A stretch of DNA of 64,000 nucleotides from Pseudoruegeria sp. HB172150 (GCF_013184805.1 NZ_JAATNG010000003.1:1-64000), one strand, 5' to 3'; shown: positions 26,108 to 35,808, counted from the stretch's first letter. Notes: generated from the letters alone by a model not told the origin. A program made the numbers and translations.

Positions 26108-27021
26108 CGGTTCCGGTCATCCCCTTCGCCGAGGGCGAGGCACGGCTCGACTGGATCGCGCTCACCCGCGCGCTGGAGGCCGGGCACAGATTGCCCAGGG
26201 CGGAACTGGGCGATACCTTCCTCTACCGCGATCCCGACACGCTGCTCAGCCGCTCCGCCTGGATCGAGGGGCTCGGGCTGGCGGTGAAGTCCGCCACGAT
26301 CTTTCCCGGCAACAGGGCCGCCGGGAAACCCACCGTCAACGGGGGTGTCACGGTCTATTCCGACGGCGATGGTATGCTCGAGGCGATCATCGACTTTCAC
26401 CTCGTCACGAAATGGAAGACCGCCGGCGACAGCCTGCTGGGTGCGTTGAAACTCGCCCGCCCCGACAGCCGCCGCATTCTGATCGTCGGCGCCGGCACCG
26501 TGGCGCAGTCCCTGCGCGAGGCTTACGGCGCCGGGTTCCCCGATGCCGAATTCACCGTCTGGAACCGCAGCCCGGCGGGGGCAGAAGCACTGGCCGCCGC
26601 CTGGCCAGGCGTCTCGGTGGCGACAGACCTGCAGGCGGCGGTGACGAAGGCCGACATCATCACCTGCGCCACGATGTCGACCGAACCGGTGGTCTTGGGT
26701 GACTGGCTGCGCCCGGGCCAGCATCTCGACCTGATCGGCGCCTACCGCGCCGATATGCGCGAGACCGACGATACTGCCCTGCGCCGCGCCTGCATCTTCA
26801 TGGACAGCCGCGACACCGTTCTCGGCCATATCGGAGAGCTGAAGATTCCGCTGGAAGCCGGCGTCATCGCCGAGGCGGACATGGTCGCCGACTTCTACGA
26901 TCTTCCCGGCGGCGCCTTTGCCCGGCAGTCGGAAGACGAGATCACCCTCTTCAAGAACGGCGGCGGCGCGCATCTCGATCTGATGACCAGCCGCTACATC
27001 CTCGACGCCTGGAACGGCTGA
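26104..27021 (+). CDS. Ornithine cyclodeaminase / mu-crystallin family protein
   Basis: 305 residues, TTG start overlapping the HAD stop. Features are KSATIFPGNRAAGKPTVNGGVTVYS, DFHLVTKWKTAGDS, an NAD(P) site ILIVGAGTVAQSLREAYG near 125, and HLDLIGAYRADMRETDD. Substrates in this family include ornithine, alanine and imines; the identity here is uncertain. No ectoine or amino-acid partner gene is adjacent. Confidence 0.88.
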   Translation: MTVPVIPFAEGEARLDWIALTRALEAGHRLPRAELGDTFLYRDPDTLLSRSAWIEGLGLAVKSATIFPGNRAAGKPTVNGGVTVYSDGDGMLEAIIDFHLVTKWKTAGDSLLGALKLARPDSRRILIVGAGTVAQSLREAYGAGFPDAEFTVWNRSPAGAEALAAAWPGVSVATDLQAAVTKADIITCATMSTEPVVLGDWLRPGQHLDLIGAYRADMRETDDTALRRACIFMDSRDTVLGHIGELKIPLEAGVIAEADMVADFYDLPGGAFARQSEDEITLFKNGGGAHLDLMTSRYILDAWNG

Positions 27022-27040
27022 CGCGCCGGGCGCACTCCGC

Positions 27041-27076
27041 CTGCTTCTTCTGGTCAGAAATATCCCCGCCGGAGGC
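27041..27076 (+). repeat. Dispersed repeat element, copy 3
   Basis: CTGCTTCTTCTGGTC and AAATATCCCCGCCGGAGGC, almost identical to copy 2, 19 bases after the OCD stop. All three copies have the same orientation. Confidence 0.75.
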
Positions 27077-27128
27077 TCCCGCAGCCGCCACGCGCGGTTC
27101 CGCCGGGCGGCCGGGAAGGCGCCTTCAA

Positions 27129-27210
27129 ACGCAGCGTCCCCACACAGACGTTTGCGCTACCATGCCTGAAATCAATGGCTTGACCCCCCGTCCCCATGGG
27201 GACGCCCTCA
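27129..27210 (+). repeat. Dispersed intergenic repeat, copy B, with 16-bp palindrome
   Basis: Second copy of the element at 1304-1380, with the same 16-bp palindrome at 27189-27204 just past the convergent MFS stop (27208). It could serve as a hairpin at the transcript end. Confidence 0.7.
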
Positions 27211-28458
27211 CGCCGCCGCCGCCATCCGGCTCTGCAGCGGCACCTCCTTCACCGGCAGGTGAACGATCGCGCTGAACGCCCCCACCGCCACCCCGACCCA
27301 CCAGACGGCGGTATAATCGCCATAGATGTCGTACATCCGCCCGCCCAGCCAGACCCCCACGAAGGACCCGATCTGGTGGCTCAGAAACACGAAGCCATAA
27401 AGCGTCCCCATGTACCTGAGCCCATAGATATGCGCCACCAGCCCGCTCGTCAGAGGCACCGTCGCCAGCCAAAGCGACCCCATCGCCACCGAGAAAAGGA
27501 TCACCGAGGTGGGGGTGATCGGAAACACGATAAACGCCGCCGCCGCGATGGTCCGAAGCGTATAGATCCCGGCCAGCAGGTATTTCTTGGTGAACCGCTG
27601 CCCCAGCCACCCCGCCGTCAGCGTGCCCACGATATTCGCCAGCCCGATGATCGAGATCGACACCGCCCCCAGCGCCGAGGTCGTCGACACCCCAAGCGAC
27701 GCCAGGGTCCCCGACGGATCAATCGCCCCGCACATCTCCGTCACCAGTGCCGGGAAATGCGCGGTCACGAAGGCGAGCTGATAGCCGCAGGAAAAGAACC
27801 CCAGGAAGATCAGCACATAGCTAGGGTCGCGGAACGCCTTGCCCAGCACCTCGCCCAGCGTCTCCTCCAGCTCCGTACGGCTCGCCGGCTTTGCGTTCCC
27901 CAGAAGCGGCAGGAACAGCAGCGTCGAAACGATCGCCGCCGCGAACGCCAGGAAGACCGTCTGCCAGGGCAGGAAGGACAGCAGCCATTCCGCCACCGGC
28001 GCGCCGATGACCTGTCCGGCCGAACCCGCCGCCGTCACGATCGCCAACGCCATCGACCGGTTCTCGTCACTCGCCGCACGGCCCACGACCGCCAGCAGCA
28101 CGCCGAAGCCCGTACCCGCGATACCGAAACCAACCAGTACTTCCAGCGTCCAATGCTGGCCCGGCGTCACCGCGAAGGACGACAGGATCAGCCCTGCCGC
28201 ATACAGGAACACGCCCAGCACCAGCGCCCGCTTGTCGCCAAATCGCTCTGCAAACGCGCCGAATATCGGTTGCCCGATGCCCCAGGCCAGGTTCTGGATC
28301 GCGATGGCCATCGAGAAATCCGCCCGGAGCCAGCCGAATTCCTCGGCAATCGGTATCTGGAACACCCCAAAGCTCGCTCTGATCGCAAAGCTCACAAGGA
28401 TGATCAAACATCCACCGATCAGGATCGGCATCAGGCTCGGGTTCTGAGGTTTCAGCAT
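27208..28458 (-). CDS. MFS transporter
   Basis: 416 residues with about twelve membrane segments and two MFS halves. FGVFQIPIAEEFGW, PIFGAFAERFGDKRALVLG and the second-half loop LGQRFTKKYLLAG fit the family. The overall pattern is like OFA/monocarboxylate-type carriers. The substrate is unknown. The gene is the last before the apparent strand-composition change at about 28.5 kb. Confidence 0.9.
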   Translation of the reverse strand: MLKPQNPSLMPILIGGCLIILVSFAIRASFGVFQIPIAEEFGWLRADFSMAIAIQNLAWGIGQPIFGAFAERFGDKRALVLGVFLYAAGLILSSFAVTPGQHWTLEVLVGFGIAGTGFGVLLAVVGRAASDENRSMALAIVTAAGSAGQVIGAPVAEWLLSFLPWQTVFLAFAAAIVSTLLFLPLLGNAKPASRTELEETLGEVLGKAFRDPSYVLIFLGFFSCGYQLAFVTAHFPALVTEMCGAIDPSGTLASLGVSTTSALGAVSISIIGLANIVGTLTAGWLGQRFTKKYLLAGIYTLRTIAAAAFIVFPITPTSVILFSVAMGSLWLATVPLTSGLVAHIYGLRYMGTLYGFVFLSHQIGSFVGVWLGGRMYDIYGDYTAVWWVGVAVGAFSAIVHLPVKEVPLQSRMAAAA

Positions 28459-28575
28459 GAGGGGCGCTCCGTTCAGCCGGCGGAGTTTCCCCCCTGCTTA
28501 ACTTGTGGTCAAATCGAATTAGTTGATACGCCGCATCAGCTTTCCTTATCCGGGTGACCGCTCTATTGCAGGCAT

Positions 28576-29652
28576 ATGTCTGACCGCATTCAGGAAATCT
28601 ACGAAGCACGCGTCGAGGACGGGTCGCTGACCGCTGATCCGGCCCAGCACGCCGTGCTGCCGGTGCTGGAACAAATCCGGTCATATTTCGAGACTAAACC
28701 GGGTAAAAAGGGCATGTTTGGCGGTCTGTTCGCCAAGCCACCGGAGCCGCCGAAGGGGCTGTACCTGTGGGGCGGCGTCGGGCGGGGCAAGTCGATGCTG
28801 ATGGACCTGTTCTTCGGTGCCGTTCCAACCGACGCCAAGCGCCGTGTCCATTTCCACGCCTTCATGCAGGAAATTCATTCCGGCATGCACGAGGCGCGGA
28901 AGAAGGGTGTAGACGACGCCCTGAAACCGGTGGCCGAGAAGGTCGCGGCAGATGTGCGGCTTCTGTGCTTTGACGAGATGCAGATCACCGACATCACCGA
29001 TGCCATGATCGTCGGAAGGCTGTTCGAAATCCTGTTCGCGGACGGCGTGGTCGTTGTCACCACGTCTAACCGGGTACCAGACGACCTTTACAAGGACGGT
29101 CTCAACCGCGCGCTTTTCCTGCCGTTCATCGAATTGATCAAGCAGCGGATGGTCGTGCATCACCTGCAGTCGCCAACCGATTATCGGCAGGATCGGCTGG
29201 CCGGATCCAACGTCTACTTTCATCCTGCCAACACAGACGCACGCAAGGCAATCGACGCACTCTGGATCGATCTGACGGGCGGCGACTGGGGGCCGCTTAC
29301 GTTGATGGTAAAAGGCCGTGAAGTCGTGCTTTCGGGCTATCGCAACGGCGTCGCACGGGCGGAGTTCTGGGAGTTGTGCGGACGGCCCCTTGGGCCCGCC
29401 GACTACCTCGCCGTAGCAGAGGCCGTGCGGGTCTTGATCCTGGAGGATATCCCTGTACTGGGCCGGCACAACTTCAACGAGGCCAAGCGCTTTGTTACGC
29501 TGATCGATGCGCTCTACGAGGCAAAGGTGAGGCTCATCGCCAGCGCCGCGGACTTGCCGGAACAGTTGTACGTCGAGGGGGAGGGCACCTTCGAATTCGA
29601 GCGCACGGCATCTCGCTTGCGCGAGATGCAGGCGGCGGACTGGGGCCGCTGA
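28576..29652 (+). CDS. zapE: Cell division protein ZapE (AFG1-family ATPase)
   Basis: 358-residue AAA-like ATPase. It has a P-loop GLYLWGGVGRGKSMLMDLFF near 56-75, Walker B LLCFDEMQITDITDAMIVGRLFE near 130, and TTSNRVPDDLYKDGLNRALFLPFI. In E. coli ZapE associates with the Z-ring; the family also relates to mitochondrial Lace1/AFG1. It overlaps thpR by one base. Confidence 0.93.
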   Translation: MSDRIQEIYEARVEDGSLTADPAQHAVLPVLEQIRSYFETKPGKKGMFGGLFAKPPEPPKGLYLWGGVGRGKSMLMDLFFGAVPTDAKRRVHFHAFMQEIHSGMHEARKKGVDDALKPVAEKVAADVRLLCFDEMQITDITDAMIVGRLFEILFADGVVVVTTSNRVPDDLYKDGLNRALFLPFIELIKQRMVVHHLQSPTDYRQDRLAGSNVYFHPANTDARKAIDALWIDLTGGDWGPLTLMVKGREVVLSGYRNGVARAEFWELCGRPLGPADYLAVAEAVRVLILEDIPVLGRHNFNEAKRFVTLIDALYEAKVRLIASAADLPEQLYVEGEGTFEFERTASRLREMQAADWGR

Positions 29653-30194
29653 TGCGCGTCTTTGTCGCCATCGACCCTTCCGATGCCGCTCGCGATGCGC
29701 TGGAGTCCCTGCAGGATCACATCAAGGTCGGGCGTCTGACCGACCCAGAGACCTATCACATCACGCTGGCCTTCCTTGGTGACCAGAGCGATGCGATTCT
29801 AGACGGTTTCCACGAGGCCCTAGAGAGCATCAACCTGTCGCCTTTTACGTTGCAGTTGCGCGGGTTAGGGACGTTCGGAGCCAAGTCTCCCAAGGTCGTT
29901 TGGGCTGGATTAGAGCCGAATTCGGACCTCGATCGCCTGCACGGCAAGGTTCGCGGTGCCGCCCGGCAGGCTGGAATCGAATTGCCAAGGGAACGGTTCA
30001 GACCGCATGTGACACTGGCGCGGTTTGGGGATCGGATCGACCTGACGGAATTGGAACGGCTGAAGTCCTTTCTGGAACGATTCAACGGCTTCCCGTCTCC
30101 GCCCTTCGAAATCCAGTCTTTCAGGCTCTATCAATCTATCCTGCGCAGCGACGGCGCGATCCACGAACCGCTGGCAGAATACGCGCTGGGCTAA
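29652..30194 (+). CDS. thpR: RNA 2',3'-cyclic phosphodiesterase (2H family)
   Basis: 180 residues with both HxTx motifs: HITL at 36-39 and HVTL at 119-122, the two catalytic histidines. It hydrolyses 2',3'-cyclic phosphates to 2'-phosphates and, in relatives, can ligate tRNA halves. ATG 29652 is shared with the zapE TGA. Its last 4 bases overlap the convergent DUF1203 gene. Confidence 0.92.
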   Translation: MRVFVAIDPSDAARDALESLQDHIKVGRLTDPETYHITLAFLGDQSDAILDGFHEALESINLSPFTLQLRGLGTFGAKSPKVVWAGLEPNSDLDRLHGKVRGAARQAGIELPRERFRPHVTLARFGDRIDLTELERLKSFLERFNGFPSPPFEIQSFRLYQSILRSDGAIHEPLAEYALG

Positions 30195-30658
30195 GCCCGA
30201 CGCGCCTTTGCCGCGTAGCAACCACGCATGGCGTTGTGGATGTGGATTTCGTCCACGGTCGGATTCTTGAAGAACGCATCGAGGGTTTCGGCCAGTTTAG
30301 AGCCTTCGATCACGTCAGCGATTTGGATCATCGCGTCCTTGTCGAAACCACGCACGGACAGCAAGCGGCGAGACAGGACGTCAGGCACGTCGCCTGGATT
30401 TGGCTTGGCGGTCGGCGCGCCTTCACGGACGAAAATCGCGTGACTTGCGCGGTACGGGCTTTCGGCATCCTGCGAGCAGTGGTTCAGCAGCAATACAGTT
30501 TCACCGACTCGGCCCTCTTCCAAGCTGACCCGGCAGGGGAAACCCGGTTCGCTGTCCACTGTCATCCGGCGCGCGTTTTGCCCGGCCAGCGCCGCGTCGT
30601 CGAGAGTGAAGAGCGGGGCGAAATCATCCGCGTCGAGGGCGAGGATCTGAAACGTCAT
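30191..30658 (-). CDS. DUF1203 family protein
   Basis: 155 residues matching DUF1203: FQILALDADDFAPLF, GFPCRVSLEEG, ESPYRASHAIFVREGA, SRRLLSVRGFD and the end HNAMRGCYAAKARRA. Function unknown. The start at MTFQIL follows CGGAGATACC. It overlaps thpR tail-to-tail by 4 bases. Confidence 0.88.
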   Translation of the reverse strand: MTFQILALDADDFAPLFTLDDAALAGQNARRMTVDSEPGFPCRVSLEEGRVGETVLLLNHCSQDAESPYRASHAIFVREGAPTAKPNPGDVPDVLSRRLLSVRGFDKDAMIQIADVIEGSKLAETLDAFFKNPTVDEIHIHNAMRGCYAAKARRA

Positions 30659-30763
30659 CGGGGTATCTCCGTTGTTTTCAACGTGATGCCTTGAAATGTC
30701 GCGCCCGGCGATCCGTTTCATGCGCAAATGCCGTCTGGGCGTGCCCGGACGCCGGAATGGACA

Positions 30764-32038
30764 CTAACCGTTGTCGTGCAGGACCAGCCCTGCCAAATAG
30801 AGTGACCCGCAGATAAGGATACGCGCATCCGGCTGCTGTTCGACGATTGCGGCTACGGCCGCGTCCACGGACTTGGCCTCGGAGGCCCGGATACCGGATG
30901 CGCGTGCGGCGGCAGCGGTTTCCTCGGCGCTGAGCGTTGCGGTGACGCCTTCGATGCTGACCGCCTGAAGCGACTGGGCCAGCGGGGCGAGCGGCGTAAG
31001 GTAGTCTACCGGCTGCTTGGTGTTCAGCATCCCGCAGATCAGATGCAGCGGCTTCGGCGGAAGATCCCCGAGCAACCGTGCCAGCGCAATGCCGGCAGCC
31101 GGGTTGTGCCCGCCGTCGAGCCACAGCTCGGCCGACGGCGCGGCCTGCGCCAGCGGGCCCTTGGTCAGCCGCTGCATTCGCGCCGGCCATTCAGCCCTGG
31201 TCAGCGCCGCCTCATAGGCGGATTCGGGCAGGCCAAGCTGGCGCAAAGCTGCCAGGACTATGCCTGCATTGTCGAATTGATGGTGACCCAGCAGGCGCGG
31301 TAGCGGGAGGTCAAGGAGGCCGGTTTCGTCCTGGAACACCAGCCTTCCGTGCTCGGGACCGACATGCCAGTGCTGGCCGTGGACCAGAAGCGGCGCGCCG
31401 ACGCGGGCTGCCTGGCGTTCGATGACTTCCAAGGCTTCATCTTCCTGCCTGCCGACGATGCAGGTCACACCGTTTTTTAGTATCCCGGCCTTTTCAAAGG
31501 CGATCTCCGCCAGCGTTTCGCCCAGGTAACTCTGATGATCCATCGAGACGGGCGTGATGACGGTGAGCGCCGGCTTATCGACGACATTGGTGGCATCAAG
31601 GCGACCACCAAGCCCGACCTCCAGCAGCGTATAGTCCGCAGACGTGCGGGCAAAGGCCAGCAGTGCCGCGCAGGTAGTGATCTCGAAATAGGTGATGCCC
31701 TCGCCGCCGTTGGCGGCTTCGCATTCGTCCAAAACGGCCGTCAGCGCCTCCTCGGAGATCAGCTGGCCAGCCAGCCGGATCCGTTCGTGGAACCGCACCA
31801 GATGGGGCGAAGTGTAGGCGTGAGCGGTTTTGCCAGCTCCTTCGAACCCGGCACGCAGCATGGCTTGGGTCGATCCCTTGCCGTTGGTTCCGGCGATATG
31901 GATCACGGGCGGAAGGCGATCCTGCGGGTTGCCCAGAGCCTCCAGCAGGCGCCAGACACGATCCAACGTCAGGTCGATGATCTTCGGGTGCAGCGACATC
32001 ATCCGTTCGAGGATGATGTCCGACGTGTCGGAACTCAC
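30764..32038 (-). CDS. folC: Bifunctional folylpolyglutamate synthase / dihydrofolate synthase
   Basis: 424-residue Mur-ligase-like enzyme adding glutamates to dihydropteroate and tetrahydrofolate. It has the P-loop [15 protein letters not shown] near 47-60, [33 protein letters not shown] and [13 protein letters not shown] start overlapping the accD stop (GTGA) shows operon coupling with accD, a common alphaproteobacterial arrangement. Confidence 0.95.
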   Translation of the reverse strand: MSSDTSDIILERMMSLHPKIIDLTLDRVWRLLEALGNPQDRLPPVIHIAGTNGKGSTQAMLRAGFEGAGKTAHAYTSPHLVRFHERIRLAGQLISEEALTAVLDECEAANGGEGITYFEITTCAALLAFARTSADYTLLEVGLGGRLDATNVVDKPALTVITPVSMDHQSYLGETLAEIAFEKAGILKNGVTCIVGRQEDEALEVIERQAARVGAPLLVHGQHWHVGPEHGRLVFQDETGLLDLPLPRLLGHHQFDNAGIVLAALRQLGLPESAYEAALTRAEWPARMQRLTKGPLAQAAPSAELWLDGGHNPAAGIALARLLGDLPPKPLHLICGMLNTKQPVDYLTPLAPLAQSLQAVSIEGVTATLSAEETAAAARASGIRASEAKSVDAAVAAIVEQQPDARILICGSLYLAGLVLHDNG

Positions 32039-32994
32039 TCGGCCTTCGCCTCCTCGGCCGGCTTTTTGTCGGCCGTTTCGGCGGGCTTCGGCGCAGGCTC
32101 TTCGGCCGGCACTTCCGGTGCGGGCAGTTCGCCTTTCACAGCGGGGCCGAGCCCCGTCAGCATGCGGACGATCGTGATCAGTTCGTCGCGCATGTCCTTG
32201 CGGTGAGTCACCCGATCCAGCATGCCGTGGTCCAAAAGGTATTCGGCACGCTGGAAACCTTCGGGCAGCTTCTCGCGGATCGTCTGTTCGATCACGCGCG
32301 GCCCGGCGAAACAGATCAGCGCGTTGGGCTCTGCGATCTGCACATCCCCCAGCATCGCGTAAGAAGCGGTCACGCCGCCTGTCGTCGGATGAGTCAGCAC
32401 GACGATGTATGGCAGCCCGGCCTCGCGCAGCATCTCGACCGCGACGGTCGTGCGCGGCATCTGCATGAGCGACAGGATACCCTCCTGCATTCGGGCACCG
32501 CCCGCAGCAGAGAACAGGATCAGCGGCTGCTTCGCCTCCACGGCGCGCTCGGCGGCAGCGACGATGGCATTGCCGACATACATGCCCATGGAACCGCCCA
32601 TGAAGCTGAAATCCTGCGCAGCGGCGACCACGGGCGTACGCCCGATCTCTCCCTGCACCACCAGCATCGCTTCTTTCTCGCCGGTGGCGCGCTGCGCCGC
32701 GCGCATCCGCTCGGGGTAGCGTTTCTGATCGCGGAACTGCAGTGGATCGGCCACTGGCTCGGGAACGGCCACCTCGGTGAAGACACCGCCATCGAATAGC
32801 GCATCAAACCGTTCCCGTGGACGAATCGCCATGTGGTGATCGCAGTTCGTGCAGACGTACAGGTTGTCTGAAACCTCTCGGTGAAACAGCATCGACCCGC
32901 ATTCCGGGCATTTCGTCCACAGGTTCTCTGGCGTCTCGCGGCGCGAGAACAGCGAGTTGATCTTGGGTCGGACGTAGTTGGAGATCCAGTTCAT
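32035..32994 (-). CDS. accD: Acetyl-CoA carboxylase carboxyltransferase beta subunit
   Basis: 319 residues. An N-terminal zinc ribbon has Cys 29, 32, 48 and 51, then the crotonase-like domain ([52 protein letters not shown]). It pairs with AccA (not in window) to transfer the carboxyl group in malonyl-CoA synthesis. There is a Pro/Ala/Glu-rich tail of about 35 residues. The start at [11 protein letters not shown] is the family norm. Confidence 0.97.
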   Translation of the reverse strand: MNWISNYVRPKINSLFSRRETPENLWTKCPECGSMLFHREVSDNLYVCTNCDHHMAIRPRERFDALFDGGVFTEVAVPEPVADPLQFRDQKRYPERMRAAQRATGEKEAMLVVQGEIGRTPVVAAAQDFSFMGGSMGMYVGNAIVAAAERAVEAKQPLILFSAAGGARMQEGILSLMQMPRTTVAVEMLREAGLPYIVVLTHPTTGGVTASYAMLGDVQIAEPNALICFAGPRVIEQTIREKLPEGFQRAEYLLDHGMLDRVTHRKDMRDELITIVRMLTGLGPAVKGELPAPEVPAEEPAPKPAETADKKPAEEAKAE

Positions 32995-33054
32995 CGGGGC
33001 CCCGGCTGCCTTTCTGGTTGACGCCCAGATAGTCGGCGGAGCGGTGAATTGCAA

Positions 33055-33936
33055 TCAGCGAGCCAATACCCTGCGGATGAAGAACCAGGCCAGCAACAAC
33101 CCGATACAGTCCACCGCAACCTGCCAGGGAGCCGCTGCGACGTCTATCGACGTCCTGTGCAGTGACAGGCCGGAAAGCATTCCTTCTGGCGCCAGGATCA
33201 GTAGAGCGGTGCCATTATTGGCCAAGTGCAGACCCCAAGCCGCGCCGAGGCTGCCTGTTGCCGCCGTCAGGTCCGCCGCAAGCAGGCCGAAAAGCGTTGT
33301 CGCAGCAACGATCAGCCATGCGTTGCTGCCAAGGCCGCCATCGTAATGCAGTAGCCCGAACACGCAGGACGGTAAGACACCCCAGATCAGCGGGCTGCGA
33401 AACCGGGCCGCGAGTTGCTGTAGGAGGTAGCCGCGAAACACCAGCTCTTCCGCACCCGTTTGCAGGGCAAGGCCGATCATTGAAAGCGGCAGCAGCTTGA
33501 GCCAGGACGCGAAGTCTAGACCCGGCTCTGCCTCGAGATGGTGAAACCAGATGACCAATGCGCTTCCCTGCACGACAGTGGTCAAAGCCGCCGCTACTGG
33601 CAGATGCCGGCGCAGCTGGCTTGACTGGCCGAACAACGTTCGAGCGCTGCGCCTGTGCAGCAAGCGGACTGCCAGCATGGGTCCAAGCGCCATACCCAGG
33701 AAGCTTGCAAGCAGGATAAGGGTGGCCGCCGGAGCCTCCGCTTCTGCCACAACCGCTGTCAGTGCAGCGGCGCTCGGGGCACCTGTCAGCGATGCGGCTG
33801 CCAGCAGGATTATGAACACGAAAACCATGTACACCGAAAGGCATAGGACGCAGCCGAGCAACAGGCGCCAGAGCTGCGGGTAAAACCGCGCAGGTGCGAC
33901 GTAGCAGTCAAAGGGCGTAGTTCCGGGAGGCGTCAT
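33055..33936 (-). CDS. CPBP-family intramembrane metalloprotease (Abi/CAAX-like)
   Basis: 293 residues, about eight membrane helices. Conserved CPBP motifs are EELVFRG (Glu163, Glu164, Arg168), FGLLHYD (His197) and GLHLANN (His237). Relatives process or modify membrane proteins or peptides and can confer bacteriocin immunity. GGAAGAGGG sits ahead of ATG. A possible 53-codon ORF ends 9 bases upstream on the same strand. Confidence 0.9.
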   Translation of the reverse strand: MTPPGTTPFDCYVAPARFYPQLWRLLLGCVLCLSVYMVFVFIILLAAASLTGAPSAAALTAVVAEAEAPAATLILLASFLGMALGPMLAVRLLHRRSARTLFGQSSQLRRHLPVAAALTTVVQGSALVIWFHHLEAEPGLDFASWLKLLPLSMIGLALQTGAEELVFRGYLLQQLAARFRSPLIWGVLPSCVFGLLHYDGGLGSNAWLIVAATTLFGLLAADLTAATGSLGAAWGLHLANNGTALLILAPEGMLSGLSLHRTSIDVAAAPWQVAVDCIGLLLAWFFIRRVLAR

Positions 33937-33945
33937 TCCCTCTTC

Positions 33946-34107
33946 CTACGAGCCGGCACACAGCACCGCAAATCGCCCGCCGGCTTCGTTGACCGTCCGC
34001 AGATAATCCCGGATCCAGGGGCGGGCCGCGCCAAATCTGCAAACATGTTTCATGCTGGCCGTGAAGGCAGGGTAGTGGTTCGACACTTCGTGGCCCCGGC
34101 GCCGCAT
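33946..34107 (-). CDS. Putative micro-protein upstream of the CPBP protease
   Basis: 53-codon open frame opening MRRRGHEVSNHYPAF and ending VNEAGGRFAVLCAGS. Codon third positions are GC-rich as in real genes. Its stop lies 9 bases before the CPBP start. However, the best ribosome site (GGAGG) is better spaced for an overlapping frame starting at 34114. No family was recognised. Confidence 0.42.
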   Translation of the reverse strand: MRRRGHEVSNHYPAFTASMKHVCRFGAARPWIRDYLRTVNEAGGRFAVLCAGS

Positions 34108-34264
34108 ATATCATCCGCGCCTCCGGTTTGCCTGAGCCTTTGAAAGGCTGTGCAATCTATGCAAGAAATCGACGGAAGTGATGTTTAACAATCGAACATT
34201 ATTTGTTTCTATTTGGGAAACGTTAGTAGTGTTCGTGCAGGTGAACGATCGGATGCCGTTGTAG
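34108..34264. other. AT-richer intergenic region before DUF6478 gene
   Basis: Contains an AT-rich segment at about 34180-34220 (ATTATTTGTTTC) that probably holds the promoter of the DUF6478 gene. No RNA gene or clear operator was seen. Confidence 0.4.
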
Positions 34265-35029
34265 ATGTTCGGAATTTTCGACACGTTGTGTCACCGCTTG
34301 TCGATAAGGAGCTGGAGGCGCGCCACGAAAGACGCGCAGACGCTCAATCTGGCCCGGCTAAGATCTTTGCGCGACCGAGCAAGGGAGATGCGCCGGCGCG
34401 TGGATCAGACGGTCCGCATCGCCGACGAACGCCTTACATTGCCAGCGATCGGCACCAACGCCATCCAGAAGCCTCTGCATTCCGATTGGGCCTACCGACC
34501 AGAGATCTGGCGCGCCACGGTGCGGCCGCCAGGCTTGGTGGCTGCCGATTCCGGCTGCGAGTACGGCAGCGAGGTGAAGGTGTTTCATGACTGCAGGATC
34601 TCGGAGCTGACACTGCGCCAGGTCCGAAACTCCCGCGAAAACGATCTGGCGCCCTTTGGCCTCAGCATGGATGTGTTCCGGTTTGACGGCTCATTCCTTT
34701 CTCTGGTGATCGAACTGCCCGACAGCGCCATCCGGGGGCTGGAACGTCGGCACCTCATTCGCCTGACCCTGGTGACCGAAGCTGAGAAATCGCTGGAGAT
34801 ATTCGCGCGGCTGAACATAAAGAATGGCCCGAACGTGGAGCAGCTCGTTCGCGAAGTGCCGGATTGCGCCAATGGCGAGAAGATGGTCGAGTTCGACCTG
34901 GCCTACACCAAGATGAACGAGAAACGGGTCGAGCAGATGTGGCTGGACCTGATCTTTGAAGGCGCGGAGATGAACCAGATCCTTTTGCGAGACGTGACAC
35001 TCACACGTCGACCGAGGGCGGAAATCTAG
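34265..35029 (+). CDS. DUF6478 family protein
   Basis: 254 residues with an Arg-rich N-terminus (MFGIFDTLCHRLSIRSWRRA), then LPAIGTNAIQKPLHSDWAYRPEIWR and CEYGSEVKVFHDCRISELTLRQVRN, which I recognise as the DUF6478 group seen in Rhodobacteraceae. Function unknown; no signal peptide or membrane helix. A second hypothetical gene follows after 14 bases. Confidence 0.75.
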   Translation: MFGIFDTLCHRLSIRSWRRATKDAQTLNLARLRSLRDRAREMRRRVDQTVRIADERLTLPAIGTNAIQKPLHSDWAYRPEIWRATVRPPGLVAADSGCEYGSEVKVFHDCRISELTLRQVRNSRENDLAPFGLSMDVFRFDGSFLSLVIELPDSAIRGLERRHLIRLTLVTEAEKSLEIFARLNIKNGPNVEQLVREVPDCANGEKMVEFDLAYTKMNEKRVEQMWLDLIFEGAEMNQILLRDVTLTRRPRAEI

Positions 35030-35043
35030 CAGGAGGACGCTGC

Positions 35044-35418
35044 ATGCCAGAAGCGACGTTGGTCAAAACGCGAATCCAGGGCGGCGTGTGGGAAGGCATT
35101 CTGACGTGCAAGACCGAAGGCACACCTGAAATCGCCGCAACGCATCTTGGCAAGCCACTGAAAACTGTTGTGCTGGAACCGGATCCTCAAAGCGCCGGGG
35201 TCTGGTCGGTCAAAGTTGCAATTCCCCCGGAACTGCTGGCAGACGGCGTCCAGACTTTCGTGATTGCAGAGGCGGACAGTGGCACCGTTCTCAACAGCTT
35301 CGCCATCGTCACTGGCGAACCCCTGGAAGACGATATCCGTGGTGAACTTGATCTGCTGCGTGCGGAACTGGACCTGCTGAAGCGGGCATTTCGTCGTCAC
35401 TGCGCCGAAACGATGTAA
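35044..35418 (+). CDS. Hypothetical protein downstream of DUF6478
   Basis: 124 residues, beta-rich in the first 90 (VKTRIQGGVWEGILTC, GVWSVKVAIPPELLADGVQTFVI), ending in an amphipathic helix (GELDLLRAELDLLKRAFRRH) likely to coil. AGGAGG precedes ATG. No family recognised with certainty; probably co-transcribed with the DUF6478 gene. Confidence 0.78.
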   Translation: MPEATLVKTRIQGGVWEGILTCKTEGTPEIAATHLGKPLKTVVLEPDPQSAGVWSVKVAIPPELLADGVQTFVIAEADSGTVLNSFAIVTGEPLEDDIRGELDLLRAELDLLKRAFRRHCAETM

Positions 35419-35421
35419 GCT

Positions 35422-35808
35422 TCAGCTTTCCTCGGGCTGACCCCGGTTCACCAGCGAGCGGGCGGTCCATACCAGAGTCGCGGCCAGCAGTATTCCCGAC
35501 AGCCCGGCCAGGAAGTCCACTGGCGATGCGCTCCGCCCGGGAATGAGCAACTGCGCATACTCGATCAGGTTGGCACTGGAGACCAACGCAAGGACCACGG
35601 TTGCCACACCAAGGATATCGATGAGGGCAAAGGTCAGAACGGCGAAGACCAGGCCATACACGAGCGGTTTCGTATCAGCCGGCATGTGCATATCAGCGGC
35701 GTATGTGCCCAGTGCGATCAGCGCCCAAACCCCAATCAGGACCACCGGATAGATGGCTATACTGATGAGGAAGTTCTTTCCGAATGTGCGGAAGTCGATA
35801 TCGAACAT
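35422..35808 (-). CDS. VanZ-like membrane protein
   Basis: 128 residues with about four helices. The segment NLIEYAQLLIPGRSASPVDFLAGLSGI is the VanZ-type 'EhhQh..pgR..s..Dh..n..G' pattern. A role is not established. Start at MFDIDFRT chosen; in-frame coding upstream to 35904 is possible. It ends 3 bases from the convergent gene. Confidence 0.75.
   Translation of the reverse strand: MFDIDFRTFGKNFLISIAIYPVVLIGVWALIALGTYAADMHMPADTKPLVYGLVFAVLTFALIDILGVATVVLALVSSANLIEYAQLLIPGRSASPVDFLAGLSGILLAATLVWTARSLVNRGQPEES

Noticed and set aside
28459-28575. Origin of replication at the skew change
   Set aside because: The short intergenic region has no DnaA boxes or AT-rich repeats.
34000-34114. Alternative minus-strand frame beginning MIYAAPGPRSVEP
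   Set aside because: It has a well-placed GGAGG but runs into the CPBP start and reads less like protein than the 53-codon frame; neither is certain.
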